Part shown: piece by piece, positions 25,113 through 35,211 of the stretch
Position numbering within the stretch: position 1 is the first letter of the stretch
How the letters are laid out: each line of letters starts with the position of its first letter
Assembly: GCF_017254915.1 (NCBI RefSeq)
Contig: NZ_JAFKCT010000016.1
Coordinates: forward strand, 1-56,661
Source of the DNA: Algoriphagus oliviformis
Lineage (GTDB): Bacteria > Bacteroidota > Bacteroidia > Cytophagales > Cyclobacteriaceae
Direction: 5' to 3'
Length of the DNA: 56,661 nt
Made by a program: the position numbers and the translations under genes
Notes under the pieces: model-generated
Told to the model about the DNA's origin: nothing
Database searches by the model: none
What the model saw: the letters and a program-made list of their open reading frames with translations, nothing else

Positions 25113-28100
25113 TTACTCGCAGGTAGGGCAACAAACAAAAGGTACCTTGGTAAGGGGTGATGTCCGCAGGATCCGGAAATGGCCGAGATGATCACCCAGC
25201 ACTACCCGGTCGGGCGCGGGGGCAGCCCCCGGAGTCCGCACCGACTTGCGGGCCTCTGCCATGGCGACAGTTGCTTGGTCGTCGGCTGCCCGGGCTCTCT
25301 GTAGATTGAGGTGCTCGGCGATGTTGGTGATATTGCCAAAGACCTCCACGACCAGCACACTCAGGGGACTGTCCTCGGGAAGACCGAGGTCGATCAGGTA
25401 TCCGGCGATCTCTTGGGAGGTAAACACCGCCGTACCCACGGGGTGGGTTTCCTTCAGATAGGCCAACAGCGTTGCCTTGGAGAGTTGGGGGGTAACTTTG
25501 AAAATACCCTTTTGGTAGTCTGGCAGCGCGGGTTGGAAGTAAGTCGTCTCCCTGAGCTGGTTGATTTCCTTGAGCTTTTTGGGATCGGTATTTACCTGCA
25601 CGTCCACGCTCATCCTGCGCTCGGCAAGGAGGATATTTCGATAGTCCAGTCCGTCCGCTTGGTGTACTTGCGCATAGAGCAGCGTCCAGAGACTGGTGCG
25701 CGGAGGCTTGGAGGTGACGTTTTTGCCCTTGAACACCGCCTTGGCAAAAGGCGCCGAGACGTACATGTGGTTCTCGTTTCTGTTGAGCGAGCAAAGCAGG
25801 GTCGGCACCGGATGCTGCATTCCCGTCACGCGCTGCTCTCTTCCAAAGCGGCCCTGGGCGGTAGACCACAGATTACCTTTGGGCGTGCCCCCGATCACCT
25901 CAAAATCCTGAACGCTGGTAAATGTCTGCGACTCCAGCTCCTCGTCTTCCGCCTCCCGGTCTATGAAGTGCGCGTGCCCTACCCGAAATTCGTAGGTGAA
26001 AAACCCGAACATCTCTGGGCTTTCCGGATGCATGCCCGGAGGTATCGGCAACAGGTAGTGCTTGTCGCTGTCGGTGGATTTGACCATCATCTGCATGGCG
26101 TCTATGCCCGACTTGTCATCGCTCTGTCCCGGAATGATCCGTCGGATCACCTCGGGATCCAAGCTGAGGGAGGCCTCCTCCGGTGTCTCAAAGAGGTCAA
26201 AATCGTTGTTGGAAATCAGTTGGTCTGGCGCATTGGCGAGCATGCGGCAGAAGTAGGTGTCATCCGGGTTTTGGATAGCCTCTTCAAACTCCACCCAGAG
26301 AAAGCGCCTCCTGGCCTCTGACTGGCTGTAGTCCTCCGTTCTTTCATAGGGGGAAAAAGCCAAGCCTACACTGACGACCTTCGGTGTCTGTGCGGGGTTC
26401 AGCACGGTCGGCAGCTTGAGGAGATCCGTTGTGATTGAACCCGGATCGGCATGGCCTTTTTTCATTTTTGGCACCAGCGTGTACTCGGCCCACAGCTCGT
26501 CGGGAAGACGAAGCTGGGACGATGCGGGCTGTGTGCGTTCGTTTTTGGGTTCGAGTGCGTCGATGTAGATGATCCTCGTATAGTCCCGGTTGACATCGTC
26601 AAAGTTGTCGGGCTGCAGGGCCTCAAAGGACACGGTGTGCTTGAGCTCGATGTCGTCGAGGTACTCGTTGATGCGTACTTCTTTTTTGGGTTCTCTTCTG
26701 AAACGGTGTTTTCGCTGGATGACAAAAGCCACATCCTGGTGACCGTCCCAGCTCCAGTCCCGGTTGAGCTGATAGCTGAGGCAGGTGACCCAGTGGTAAT
26801 ACAGGTCGGCCTTGGTGGCAAAGGTGATGCTGCTTCCGTCCGGGGCGAGCGTATGGCGAATTCTGGCGCTGCAGCCAAATGCCACGCGTTCCCCTTTTTT
26901 GGCCATCAGGGTCAAACCCTTCGAGGCCAGCCCCAGGGAATCTGCCAGGCGCTTCACCACATCGGGCTGATCGTATTCGGATCTTTTTCGCAATCTCGCC
27001 CCCAAGGTGATCTGCTTCGCGGTGGGAATCGGGTCGGGCTTGAGGTAAAGGGCCTGGAGCTCTGGGATATTTTTGTAGGGCAAAAGCAACGCTTCCTCGT
27101 CGGTCGTCTCCTTGTAAAACATAAGCTGCTGCACCTTCCCGAAACGGCTGTCCTTGTCCTCGTCGCTGTCGATAATCCCAAAATAGACCTCTTCGGGCTG
27201 ATCCGAAGAAGCCACAGCCCTTAGCGAAACCCTCACCTCACGACCCGTGGGAAGCACGAGGGAATTTTCGGACAATTGGTCGAACTCAAGTTTTTTGGAG
27301 AGAAAGGGGTCGGCCGCCTCTCCGAGATTGAGCACGGGTACGTCTAGGAACGTGATCGGCATGCTGATCTTCCCCGCAAAATCCTCTGGAAAATCCCATT
27401 CCCGAGAATACAGCGGGATGTAGCTGTCCCGGCCGGAGCGGCTGAGCTGGGTATCCATCCGGAGGGACTTGACCTCCACCAGGATCTTGATCTTTTGAAC
27501 ATCGGGATCAGGGAGGGCCGGCTTCAGCCCGGTAGGCCCAAAAGACAGAGCCTTCAGCATCGCAATCGGATCCTGCCCTGCCAGCTGGTACTTGTCTGTA
27601 AAGACCACCGCCGGATACTCCAGCAGAGGCCGCTCGATCTCCAGCACCACATTGTCTCCAAACTCCGTGTCGCCCGGATCCAGGGAATTAAAGAAGTCTA
27701 CCTTGTGGGTCGTGTATTCCAGGGGCTTTTCTATCCGAAGCATGCCGGGGTTGACAAAGCGCTTAAACGAAACCGAGGTATCGGGACTTGGAGCTGGATT
27801 GAGGGGCTCATCAGCTAAGCTCGGACCACCCCCCGAGATATCGGCCAAACGGATACGGAATCGGTAGGTATTTCCGTAGCGGAGCTGCGTCTGGATTGCT
27901 CCCGGTACCAAGGTATTGTTTGGCGCCACTATTCCATCTTGTGGCTCATTTTGGCGCTTGCCGTTGACCTGGTCATTCTTGTAGATTTCGAGGGCATCCC
28001 GGTCTTCGGTAGAGAGGCTTTTCCCAATCCAATAGGCATAGTACATCGGCAGCCAATACCCATCGCTTTTTGGCCCGGCGATCTTGGTCGGATAGACCTG

Positions 28101-29327
28101 GTAGGGCAGCTCTGCGCTCTGGTTGGCAAAGCTAGCCGCCAAGCCGCCCTGTCCTCCATTCACCTGGATCACGTTGAGGCTTTCCCACTGTGCTCCGGGC
28201 GAGGCTTGCTGCACGTCGATATGATAGCCCATCACACCCAGAGGCGCATCCAGTCGCTTGTTGGAGCCGGGGGCGTCTCCGGGATTTTCGAGAATCTGCC
28301 GCAGGTACCACACCAGGATCTGCTCGTCGTCCCAGCCCATTCGAATCCCGGAGTCCGACTGGGGAGGCAGCCCGTCCGGCTTTTCCTCCAGCAGGTTTCC
28401 ACTTTCGGCCTGGTTGGCATGAACGATCTTGGCAAACCCGTCGCTATACAGATGGGCTTCCAAAAACAGCTCATCCCAAGGCCCCACAGGTATGGGTTCG
28501 GTCAGCTCGGTGGATTTTTGATAAAGGACTGGAAAAAGCACCGGGGCAAAGACCGGCCTGTCCTCCCCGATCACCAGCTCGGGGATCTTGGACGCATAGC
28601 GCTTGACCAGTGGACCATCGGCCTTTTCCAAAAGTCCATTTTGAGCCAGTTCGTAGTCACTACCCACGATATCTGCGTAGAGGTAGCCGCCGTTTTCAAA
28701 CCAATCCGGCTGCACTTCCAGCTGCACCTCGTAGATCATTCCGCAGGCTTTCGCCAGCAGGGGCTGACGCAGGATATTGGCGAAGACCTTTCCCCAACTC
28801 ACGTTGTTTTTGGGAGAGTAGTTCTGGATGACCTCCACCTTGTCTCGGACTGCACAGTGGTAGGAGTCGTCCGTGACCGCATTGGGATGGCGGGGCTGGG
28901 TGAAATTAAACCGGTTTCGGTAGGAAAGCGGAAGGTATTTTTTGATCCCGCGCTTCCCGGCTTGTGCCAAGGGAACGGGATCGGGCATTTTGTCCGTATT
29001 GTCCGTGACCGTGAAGGTCCCCGAAATCTGCTGGAGCAGCGCCGCCTTGTTTGCCGCAGGGACTTCATTCACGTCCACGAGGATAGGCTTTCGGCTTGCC
29101 GCCGTGGCATTGCTCAGGGGAAAGTCATCGGTGCCCTTGACCACCGCCAGCTTAAATTTGGGCTGTAAGTTGGCAAATCCCGGCACTTGGGCAGGACTTG
29201 CCAGACCGGTAGGCCATGCGGCAAAGGGATCGCTATTTCGCGGCACCACGACAATATTGACAGTCAACACATTCGCAGTCAGTCGCTGCGGAAAGGTCAT
29301 GAGGGTTAGGATTCTTCTTGGTTCCAT
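25113..29327 (-). CDS. Giant protein of unknown function (1404 aa)
   Basis: I cannot name a family for this 1404-residue protein. It has no signal peptide, no membrane helices and no visible nucleotide-binding or protease motif. It is strand-rich and Pro/Asp-rich throughout. It includes conserved-looking blocks such as ARRRFLWVEFEEAIQNPDD (about residue 1030), MFGFFTYEFRVGHAHF and LWSTAQGRFGREQRVTGMQH (about 1120-1170). It ends in a striking cysteine tail, VCCPTCE. It starts 24 bases after the 1804-residue gene, so the two are almost certainly one operon. The size, regular beta content and missing export signal suggest a large structural or toxin-complex-like protein, but this is speculation. 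Composition matches the neighbours, so I see no sign of very recent transfer. Confidence 0.85.
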   Translation of the reverse strand: MEPRRILTLMTFPQRLTANVLTVNIVVVPRNSDPFAAWPTGLASPAQVPGFANLQPKFKLAVVKGTDDFPLSNATAASRKPILVDVNEVPAANKAALLQQISGTFTVTDNTDKMPDPVPLAQAGKRGIKKYLPLSYRNRFNFTQPRHPNAVTDDSYHCAVRDKVEVIQNYSPKNNVSWGKVFANILRQPLLAKACGMIYEVQLEVQPDWFENGGYLYADIVGSDYELAQNGLLEKADGPLVKRYASKIPELVIGEDRPVFAPVLFPVLYQKSTELTEPIPVGPWDELFLEAHLYSDGFAKIVHANQAESGNLLEEKPDGLPPQSDSGIRMGWDDEQILVWYLRQILENPGDAPGSNKRLDAPLGVMGYHIDVQQASPGAQWESLNVIQVNGGQGGLAASFANQSAELPYQVYPTKIAGPKSDGYWLPMYYAYWIGKSLSTEDRDALEIYKNDQVNGKRQNEPQDGIVAPNNTLVPGAIQTQLRYGNTYRFRIRLADISGGGPSLADEPLNPAPSPDTSVSFKRFVNPGMLRIEKPLEYTTHKVDFFNSLDPGDTEFGDNVVLEIERPLLEYPAVVFTDKYQLAGQDPIAMLKALSFGPTGLKPALPDPDVQKIKILVEVKSLRMDTQLSRSGRDSYIPLYSREWDFPEDFAGKISMPITFLDVPVLNLGEAADPFLSKKLEFDQLSENSLVLPTGREVRVSLRAVASSDQPEEVYFGIIDSDEDKDSRFGKVQQLMFYKETTDEEALLLPYKNIPELQALYLKPDPIPTAKQITLGARLRKRSEYDQPDVVKRLADSLGLASKGLTLMAKKGERVAFGCSARIRHTLAPDGSSITFATKADLYYHWVTCLSYQLNRDWSWDGHQDVAFVIQRKHRFRREPKKEVRINEYLDDIELKHTVSFEALQPDNFDDVNRDYTRIIYIDALEPKNERTQPASSQLRLPDELWAEYTLVPKMKKGHADPGSITTDLLKLPTVLNPAQTPKVVSVGLAFSPYERTEDYSQSEARRRFLWVEFEEAIQNPDDTYFCRMLANAPDQLISNNDFDLFETPEEASLSLDPEVIRRIIPGQSDDKSGIDAMQMMVKSTDSDKHYLLPIPPGMHPESPEMFGFFTYEFRVGHAHFIDREAEDEELESQTFTSVQDFEVIGGTPKGNLWSTAQGRFGREQRVTGMQHPVPTLLCSLNRNENHMYVSAPFAKAVFKGKNVTSKPPRTSLWTLLYAQVHQADGLDYRNILLAERRMSVDVQVNTDPKKLKEINQLRETTYFQPALPDYQKGIFKVTPQLSKATLLAYLKETHPVGTAVFTSQEIAGYLIDLGLPEDSPLSVLVVEVFGNITNIAEHLNLQRARAADDQATVAMAEARKSVRTPGAAPAPDRVVLGDHLGHFRILRTSPLTKVPFVCCPTCE

Positions 29328-29351
29328 TTCAAAAGGATTAAAGGAAAAAAA

Positions 29352-32300
29352 TCAGGCGATTTGGCGCTGTTCCTGCCAGGTCTCTTCAAAGCTGATGTTG
29401 ATGATAAAGGCAATGCTGATATCCAGGCCAAACGTGACAGATGCCGTGCAATCGGTCTTGTCCTGTGCGGGTATCCTCGTCACGGTGCCGCTGGCTTCGA
29501 TATAGATCGTCACACTCACCAGTCCGCCCACCAAGCTCGCATGTCCTTTGAACATCATAAAGGCGGTCACGGAAATCTTCTCGGCAGAGGCGTAGATCTC
29601 GCAGCCGACCATGAAGGTGACGCTTACATTGCCGATCACCGGCAAGCCCACGGAGATCGAAGCCCCAAAGCCAAACTTCATGGTCAGGTTTGGCCCGACC
29701 TTCGTATCGCAGGCGATCTTCAGCTCCACGGCACCGATGGCATACACCGTCGCTCCACCCACAGTGACGCACATCACCTCCAGCCCGCCTTTGAACTGGA
29801 TAAAGCCCCCCGCCGTGGGCAAAAGTTGGGTCGGGTCGGTAGTGACTTTCAGCGCGGCATTGAAATAGACTCCGAGCGCCAGCCCGGCTTCCAACCGCAG
29901 TGGACACTGTGGCGACTCATAGGCCTCCTTCACCGGAGGGAATCTTACCAGCGGGATCTCCTTGGTAGCCTCAAATTTGTACTCCCAAATCTCACCCGCA
30001 TTGCTCATGGCGATCTTGAGGCCTTTTTTCAAGACCTCCGCATAGTTGCCTGTGGACATGGAAGCGAGCAGCTGGAGCAGGTCGATCACCGGCTGGAGCG
30101 CGTCGCTAAATTCTATCTCCGGGGTGGGAATGCCGTCGAGCTTGGTGGGGGTGTCAGTCCCGCCTTCGTAGCCCGACTCCTTGCCTTTTTGGGCATCAAA
30201 GTTCCCCTTGATCGTCATCAGCCGCTCAAAGGAACCTAAGTCCACCACCATGCCGACATTGTTCAGCCTGCTTTTCCAAGTGTCCTTGAGGTCATTGGCA
30301 AAAGAGTCCACATCAAAATTCAGCTTCGAATCGATGTAGGGCGTATTCTGCGGCTTGGTCTCTTTGGCTTTGTATTCGATATAGATCTTCAGCGCGTCCA
30401 TATTCACCAGATAGAGCGGTTCGAAACTCGGCACATCGAAGGCAATCGCCTTGTTGAGCAAGTCATTGGCCTCCCCGGTCAACAGCTTGAAGCCTCGGTC
30501 TATCACTTCCCCTGCCTGCTCCTTTACCGCCAGCTCCATCAGTTCAAAGACCTGCCGGTCTCCGTCGAGGATCCCACTGGTCTTGAAGGCATCGATGGCG
30601 TTGCCGTTGGCATCCACGCCCGACAGCAGGGCCACAGCCTTGCCCAAGTTGGTATATCCGTCGCCGATGTTGGGAAAAATACTGCTGCTGTCCATCAGGC
30701 GGTAGGCATCCGCAAAAGCCGGGGGCGTCTTGCTGAGCAGCTTCTTTTTGTTAAACTCAAAGCTCGGCGTCAGGAAAAGCGCCTTTTGGGTGGCCGTGGT
30801 CTGAAGCAGGCCAAAATTCATCGTTGCCGCAACGGGGTTTCTGAGGATCTCCATGGGATGTGCGAGTCGCAGCAGCTTGCCGGTTTGCACGGCTGCCGGC
30901 AGGACATTGCCTTCCTTCCATGCCCCTTCCCTCACTACCGGCACGGGCACGTAGGTAGGAAGCTGGGTCACTTCCCCGGTGCCGGTCTCGTGCTGGACCA
31001 TAGACCAGCTGCCGTCCTTGGGCAGCAGCACACTTCCCCGAGCTGCGGCAACAAAAATCGGGTCGGTCAGATCGTTGTTTTTCTTCACCGAAGCGGAGAT
31101 GTCAAAGCGGGTGATCCGCATCATCTGCCCGGAATTGTTCAGGTTCATGACACAGTCAATGTCCCCTCCGATCTGTCCGCCCTGCAAGTCCAAGAGCGCC
31201 TTGAAGTGGGCTTTGGGAATCGTGATTCCCTGCGGCGCCAGCTGTACATAGCCGAGGATTTTCTTTGAGGGGGTCATGCCTCCCTTGTGTCCCTGGACCA
31301 GGTTATCGATTTTGATGTTTGCGTCAAACCAGACCGGAGCCAAAATCACGTCTTTGGTCACCACCTCGCCGGAGGTGTTTTTCACCCACTCCCCAAACTC
31401 GTCCACGTAATTTTCCCCAATCGGGACAGAAATCGCCTTGGGGACATTGTACTCGGCGATACTTCCATCTTCTTGGATATTGGTCACGTCAAACAGCCCC
31501 CTGATCGCACCGGTGTGTAGCTCGTAGGGCTCCACGGTCACCGTATGATAGATTGTGTTGCCCGATTCATCCACCCCTTGGGTAGGGAGGCTTTTGTCGA
31601 TGTATTTGTAGCGGAAGTCAAAAAGCCCGTCCGACTCGGCCTGCCAGCCGCTGTCCGTGCGAAACACGTAGCCAGAACCTGTCCTGAACAATGTGATCGT
31701 CCTCACCACCCGGATGCCCCAGGGATAAAGAATGCTTTTCACCTGGATCACCTCGTGCCCAGTCCGACCCAGCATGATGTCAAACCTCGCCTGACTGGTC
31801 TCTGCAATGGCCGCGCGGGGACTCAGCCAGTTGCTGAAGGTACTCGCTCCGTAGCCGGAAAAATCGATCTTCGAGAGGGGGACGCCGCGTTTTTTGAGGA
31901 TATGTGGCGTGGATTCATTTGTGAAAAACTCCCCGTTGAAAATCTTGGTGACGCTTCTCCCCAAGGTGCTGGTATTGGTCGGCTGTCCGTTCATACCGAG
32001 TATGTTGGCCAGCTGCACCGTAAACCCCTTAAACATGGGACTGTCCGGCCCGGCTCCCTGCATGGCGTCCTTGCCGTAGTCTTTTGCGATCGCACGGATC
32101 TGAATGCCGCCCACCATGTCGTTGGGGAAGCTCGGCTCGACCAGGTTGAGCTCGGGCTTCTCGGACTCCCGAGGCTCGTCATGGGAAAGCTCTGCCAAAG
32201 CCCTCAACCCAAAGGGGAGCGTAAACAGCGCATCCACTGGCGTTTTCTGGTTTTTGTATTGCTCCAGGGTGTAGTCCACCAGTGGTATCGGCGCGAGGGG

Positions 32301-34766
32301 AACCAGCCCGGCGTGATAGTTGGCGATGCGCGTCGGCCCGCCATCGTTGGGATAATAGTTGAAAAGCAACTGGGGGTCTCCCAGGACATTTTGTCCCGGA
32401 GGTGTCAAGTTGTACACCGGCTCCCACGCGACCTGGGGCAGCATAAAAAGCCTCGCCGCCGAGCCTGCCACCACCACTTCCATGCCTTTTACCCCAAAAA
32501 GCTGATTCGAAGTTTGCTCGATATGCGCCTCGTTTTCGGCCGTTCCCACGGCTACTCCGGTACGAACTCTCCGGAAAAAGGGAGTGCCCAAGCTGACTCC
32601 CATTTGGTTGGCGTTGGAACTGACATCGAGCAGGGCAAAAAATTCATTCTGGTACTTTTGCACATGGGGCACCAAGTGCTGCTCATAGGGCGGCAGCGGT
32701 TCCTGCTTGCTGATTCTGTTGGCAGAGGAAGTCGAGGCGGCTACCGTGGCGGTGGTCGCAGCTTTGGCGGTCACGCTGGCGGTACCGCTGACCGCGCTGG
32801 CTTGCAGCCCTCCTGACACGCCCAAACTAGCCCCCTGACCTTGCTGCCCGGCGGCCTCGTTGCCAAAATGGAAGCCTACCTTTACACTGTCCGGCTTTTC
32901 ATCCACGGGCTTCTGTGAAATCTGGCAAACCAGCCAGGTGATTATCCCTTCAAATCCCCGATTTCCCTCTCCCCTTTGAAGCCTTTTCAGATAGGAAATA
33001 TTGGCCAAGTAAGGGTCCGGCAGCGTGGGCAGGTAGCCCAGCAGCCCAAATACCAAGATCGTTTCGCTTCGGATGATCCTCGTCCAGTCCTCCGTACATT
33101 CCCCAAAAACCATCGCGCCATTGACCGGTGTCACGGTGAAGAGCGCGTTTTCCAGTGCCAGCGCAAGACTTTTGAACTTCGGCACCTTGTCATTGGGTAG
33201 TTTGTTGTCCCAGAGGATGTTGTCGTCGATGAGGTAAAGGATATTCTTGGCCTCCGTACCCGCCAGGATCAGGAGGCTGTCCTTGGTCTTCACGCCTACG
33301 GGCAGGCCATTGACCATCACAGGCCGATCTACATAGTGCACCGCATTGGCGGAGGCGACGAGGAGCTCGATTCCCTCAGCGAGGGAGTTGTAGAGAAAAG
33401 AGGTCTTCTTGCCCAGAAAAACGCTCAAGCTGGTGCCATGCTCATTTTGTCCGTCCTTCCAGTGGGCAAATTCCTGAAACGCCCCCTCCCCCTCGGCGAG
33501 CAGATCCGTGATCCCTATCCTTCCCGGATCGACCAGGAAGATCGGCGCCAAAAGTCTCAGGTTTTTGGCCTGTAGGCCTTTCCAGCTGCACTTCAGTCCG
33601 GTTTTTCCCTCCAGCATAAATCCCCCCGATCCCGCCACTTCCAGTGGGTTGTCCACATCTAGCTCCGCGGCAGGGATGGCCCAATAGGCCCCTTTGAGCG
33701 GAGCACTTTCCGAGAGCTCCATGAGCGGACTGCGCTGTTTGGCAGGCTTGACTTCCTGCTGGCTGCTCGCCATGGGAATCAGCAGGCGGCTGATCTGGGC
33801 GTGGTAGCTCGGAGCGGCATTTTTCTGTTGAAAAGCAAACTTTTGGGCATAGAGCTCCGCAGCCCCCTCGCCTACCAAGGCGATCTGGGCCTTCGTCGCC
33901 CCTGTGAAGGAAAAGGCAAACTTCGACGGAGTCTTCACCACTGCCGCCAAACCGTCCTTTCCATGTTTCTTTTTGGGTTCGGCGATCGGATCCGGCTGGG
34001 CAAGATCCAGGGAAACCTGCACGCCTGTCTGCGCGCCCAAAACCAGCTTTTCGTTTTGCAGGACGGGATTCTGGCTCAACTGAATCGTCCCAGAGCTTAC
34101 CTTGAGCCCTGCATAGCGGTTGTTAGGCGCATTTGCGGCGAGCATATCGGCCCGTATCCAGACGCTTCCCGCTACGACTTTGTATTCTTTGGTCACTTCC
34201 ACGGGCGGGCTGTTGACTGGCTTGACCAGCTTGGTCTGGAATTCGGCCTGGAAGAGGATCACGGGCAAGGCGCTGTTTTGCTGGTAGAGGCCCAGTAGCT
34301 TGACGACCTTATAAAAATCGATCAACACCAGGCGGCCGTCTTCCCTGAGCAGGGGGCCAACGGTCTTTTCCACCTTCGCACCGGCCGCCCAGGCAGGGAC
34401 GCTGGTTTTGATTTGGGTAGTCCTCACCGGCACCTCCCTCACAAAAGGCCTCAGTTCCACTCCTGTGGCCGCTTTGGTCGCCACGGTCTTTTTCTCCTCG
34501 GCCTTCAGAGTTGCCTCCTCCACCTGCACCTTTTCCACGACTTCGCGGATCTTCTCCATCTGGGAGGGTTTGATCCGCTCCTTAGCAAACAGCTGTGAGC
34601 GCTCAAAGCTGAAAGACTCGGACTTGACCGTGAGGTCTTTGGACAGGAGCAGGCTTCGGGCAAAAAGAGGCAGACCCTCTTCCCAAAGCTTGGCATCCTG
34701 GGCGTCGCTGAGCTGAAGGTGCCCGAACACTTCAGCGAGTAAAGCACTTAACTGGTCTTTTTCCAT
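29352..34766 (-). CDS. Giant protein of unknown function (1804 aa)
   Basis: This 1804-residue protein is not recognised. The N-terminus (about 1-110) is helical and charged (IREVVEKVQVEEATLKAEEK). A large mixed strand-rich body follows. An Ala/Ser/Thr-rich low-complexity segment (GTASVTAKAATTATVAAST) near residue 670 looks like a flexible linker. The last 200 residues alternate hydrophobic and small residues in strand-like runs (FGFGASISVGLPVIGNVSVT, ASLVGGLVSVTIYIEASGTV) and end in FEETWQEQRQIA. This resembles amphipathic strands of a barrel or beta-sheet assembly. No signal peptide or type IX sorting tail is visible. It is the first gene of a two-gene operon with the 1404-residue protein. 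Function unknown. Confidence 0.85.
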   Translation of the reverse strand: MEKDQLSALLAEVFGHLQLSDAQDAKLWEEGLPLFARSLLLSKDLTVKSESFSFERSQLFAKERIKPSQMEKIREVVEKVQVEEATLKAEEKKTVATKAATGVELRPFVREVPVRTTQIKTSVPAWAAGAKVEKTVGPLLREDGRLVLIDFYKVVKLLGLYQQNSALPVILFQAEFQTKLVKPVNSPPVEVTKEYKVVAGSVWIRADMLAANAPNNRYAGLKVSSGTIQLSQNPVLQNEKLVLGAQTGVQVSLDLAQPDPIAEPKKKHGKDGLAAVVKTPSKFAFSFTGATKAQIALVGEGAAELYAQKFAFQQKNAAPSYHAQISRLLIPMASSQQEVKPAKQRSPLMELSESAPLKGAYWAIPAAELDVDNPLEVAGSGGFMLEGKTGLKCSWKGLQAKNLRLLAPIFLVDPGRIGITDLLAEGEGAFQEFAHWKDGQNEHGTSLSVFLGKKTSFLYNSLAEGIELLVASANAVHYVDRPVMVNGLPVGVKTKDSLLILAGTEAKNILYLIDDNILWDNKLPNDKVPKFKSLALALENALFTVTPVNGAMVFGECTEDWTRIIRSETILVFGLLGYLPTLPDPYLANISYLKRLQRGEGNRGFEGIITWLVCQISQKPVDEKPDSVKVGFHFGNEAAGQQGQGASLGVSGGLQASAVSGTASVTAKAATTATVAASTSSANRISKQEPLPPYEQHLVPHVQKYQNEFFALLDVSSNANQMGVSLGTPFFRRVRTGVAVGTAENEAHIEQTSNQLFGVKGMEVVVAGSAARLFMLPQVAWEPVYNLTPPGQNVLGDPQLLFNYYPNDGGPTRIANYHAGLVPLAPIPLVDYTLEQYKNQKTPVDALFTLPFGLRALAELSHDEPRESEKPELNLVEPSFPNDMVGGIQIRAIAKDYGKDAMQGAGPDSPMFKGFTVQLANILGMNGQPTNTSTLGRSVTKIFNGEFFTNESTPHILKKRGVPLSKIDFSGYGASTFSNWLSPRAAIAETSQARFDIMLGRTGHEVIQVKSILYPWGIRVVRTITLFRTGSGYVFRTDSGWQAESDGLFDFRYKYIDKSLPTQGVDESGNTIYHTVTVEPYELHTGAIRGLFDVTNIQEDGSIAEYNVPKAISVPIGENYVDEFGEWVKNTSGEVVTKDVILAPVWFDANIKIDNLVQGHKGGMTPSKKILGYVQLAPQGITIPKAHFKALLDLQGGQIGGDIDCVMNLNNSGQMMRITRFDISASVKKNNDLTDPIFVAAARGSVLLPKDGSWSMVQHETGTGEVTQLPTYVPVPVVREGAWKEGNVLPAAVQTGKLLRLAHPMEILRNPVAATMNFGLLQTTATQKALFLTPSFEFNKKKLLSKTPPAFADAYRLMDSSSIFPNIGDGYTNLGKAVALLSGVDANGNAIDAFKTSGILDGDRQVFELMELAVKEQAGEVIDRGFKLLTGEANDLLNKAIAFDVPSFEPLYLVNMDALKIYIEYKAKETKPQNTPYIDSKLNFDVDSFANDLKDTWKSRLNNVGMVVDLGSFERLMTIKGNFDAQKGKESGYEGGTDTPTKLDGIPTPEIEFSDALQPVIDLLQLLASMSTGNYAEVLKKGLKIAMSNAGEIWEYKFEATKEIPLVRFPPVKEAYESPQCPLRLEAGLALGVYFNAALKVTTDPTQLLPTAGGFIQFKGGLEVMCVTVGGATVYAIGAVELKIACDTKVGPNLTMKFGFGASISVGLPVIGNVSVTFMVGCEIYASAEKISVTAFMMFKGHASLVGGLVSVTIYIEASGTVTRIPAQDKTDCTASVTFGLDISIAFIINISFEETWQEQRQIA

Positions 34767-34860
34767 CTGGTAAAAAATTGAGGGTTGAAAAAACTATTTC
34801 GCAATTGCCGTTTGATTGCCTAGCCCCAAGAAAAACCCGCTTCGAAATCGATTGAAAATT

Positions 34861-34887
34861 GAAAAATAGAGGATTCAATCTAACCAA
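34861..34887 (-). promoter_or_regulatory. Possible promoter of the giant-protein operon
   Basis: On the minus strand TTG is followed after 16 bases by TATTTTTC, seven of eight matches to TAnnTTTG, about 95 bases upstream of the 1804-residue gene start. Confidence 0.35.
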
Positions 34888-35183
34888 TTTTGCCTGGAAA
34901 GGCCAGCGAAACCAGGCGCTATTTTCTTGAAAACATTACTCTTAAGTCCGCTTTAGGAAAAAAGAAATAGGTATGCACGGGATATATGCAAACCGATATT
35001 CGAAAAACAACATAAATCCGACCGTTCTTATTCCGCAGTCCTTGCCCAAAAAGGCGCCGAAAAGCATCCGCGTATCGAGCAGGCGGGGGCCAGTTGTACC
35101 CCTCCGCCCGCTTTGGAGTCGTTGGATGGATTCTTTGGCGGGGAAAATCTTCTTTTTTTCCTTAGATTCATTCCAAATAATCC

Positions 35184-35191
35184 TATTTTTG
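35184..35191 (+). promoter_or_regulatory. -7 box of the feoAB operon
   Basis: TATTTTTG matches TAnnTTTG exactly, 20 bases before the feoA ATG. The -33 position reads TTAG rather than TTG. I could not make out a convincing Fur or DtxR-type operator. Confidence 0.5.
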
Positions 35192-35211
35192 CCGAAAGGA
35201 GAATTTGATCC

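Larger units (their letters stand above)
34767..35211. other. Divergent intergenic region, giant operon / feoA
   Basis: This 445-base region has no supportable gene; the open frame at 34973-35215 has no family character and overlaps the feoA promoter. It holds candidate promoters for both flanking operons and a small CCTGG/CCAGG hairpin near 34893-34918. Confidence 0.6.

Noticed and set aside
27939..29168. 409-codon plus-strand frame inside the 1404-residue gene
   Set aside because: Antisense shadow; the minus frame is longer, continuous with operon structure and has its own terminator.
35161..35211. Fur or DtxR operator before feoA
   Set aside because: I looked for a palindromic operator around the -7 box and found only AT-rich sequence with no convincing dyad.
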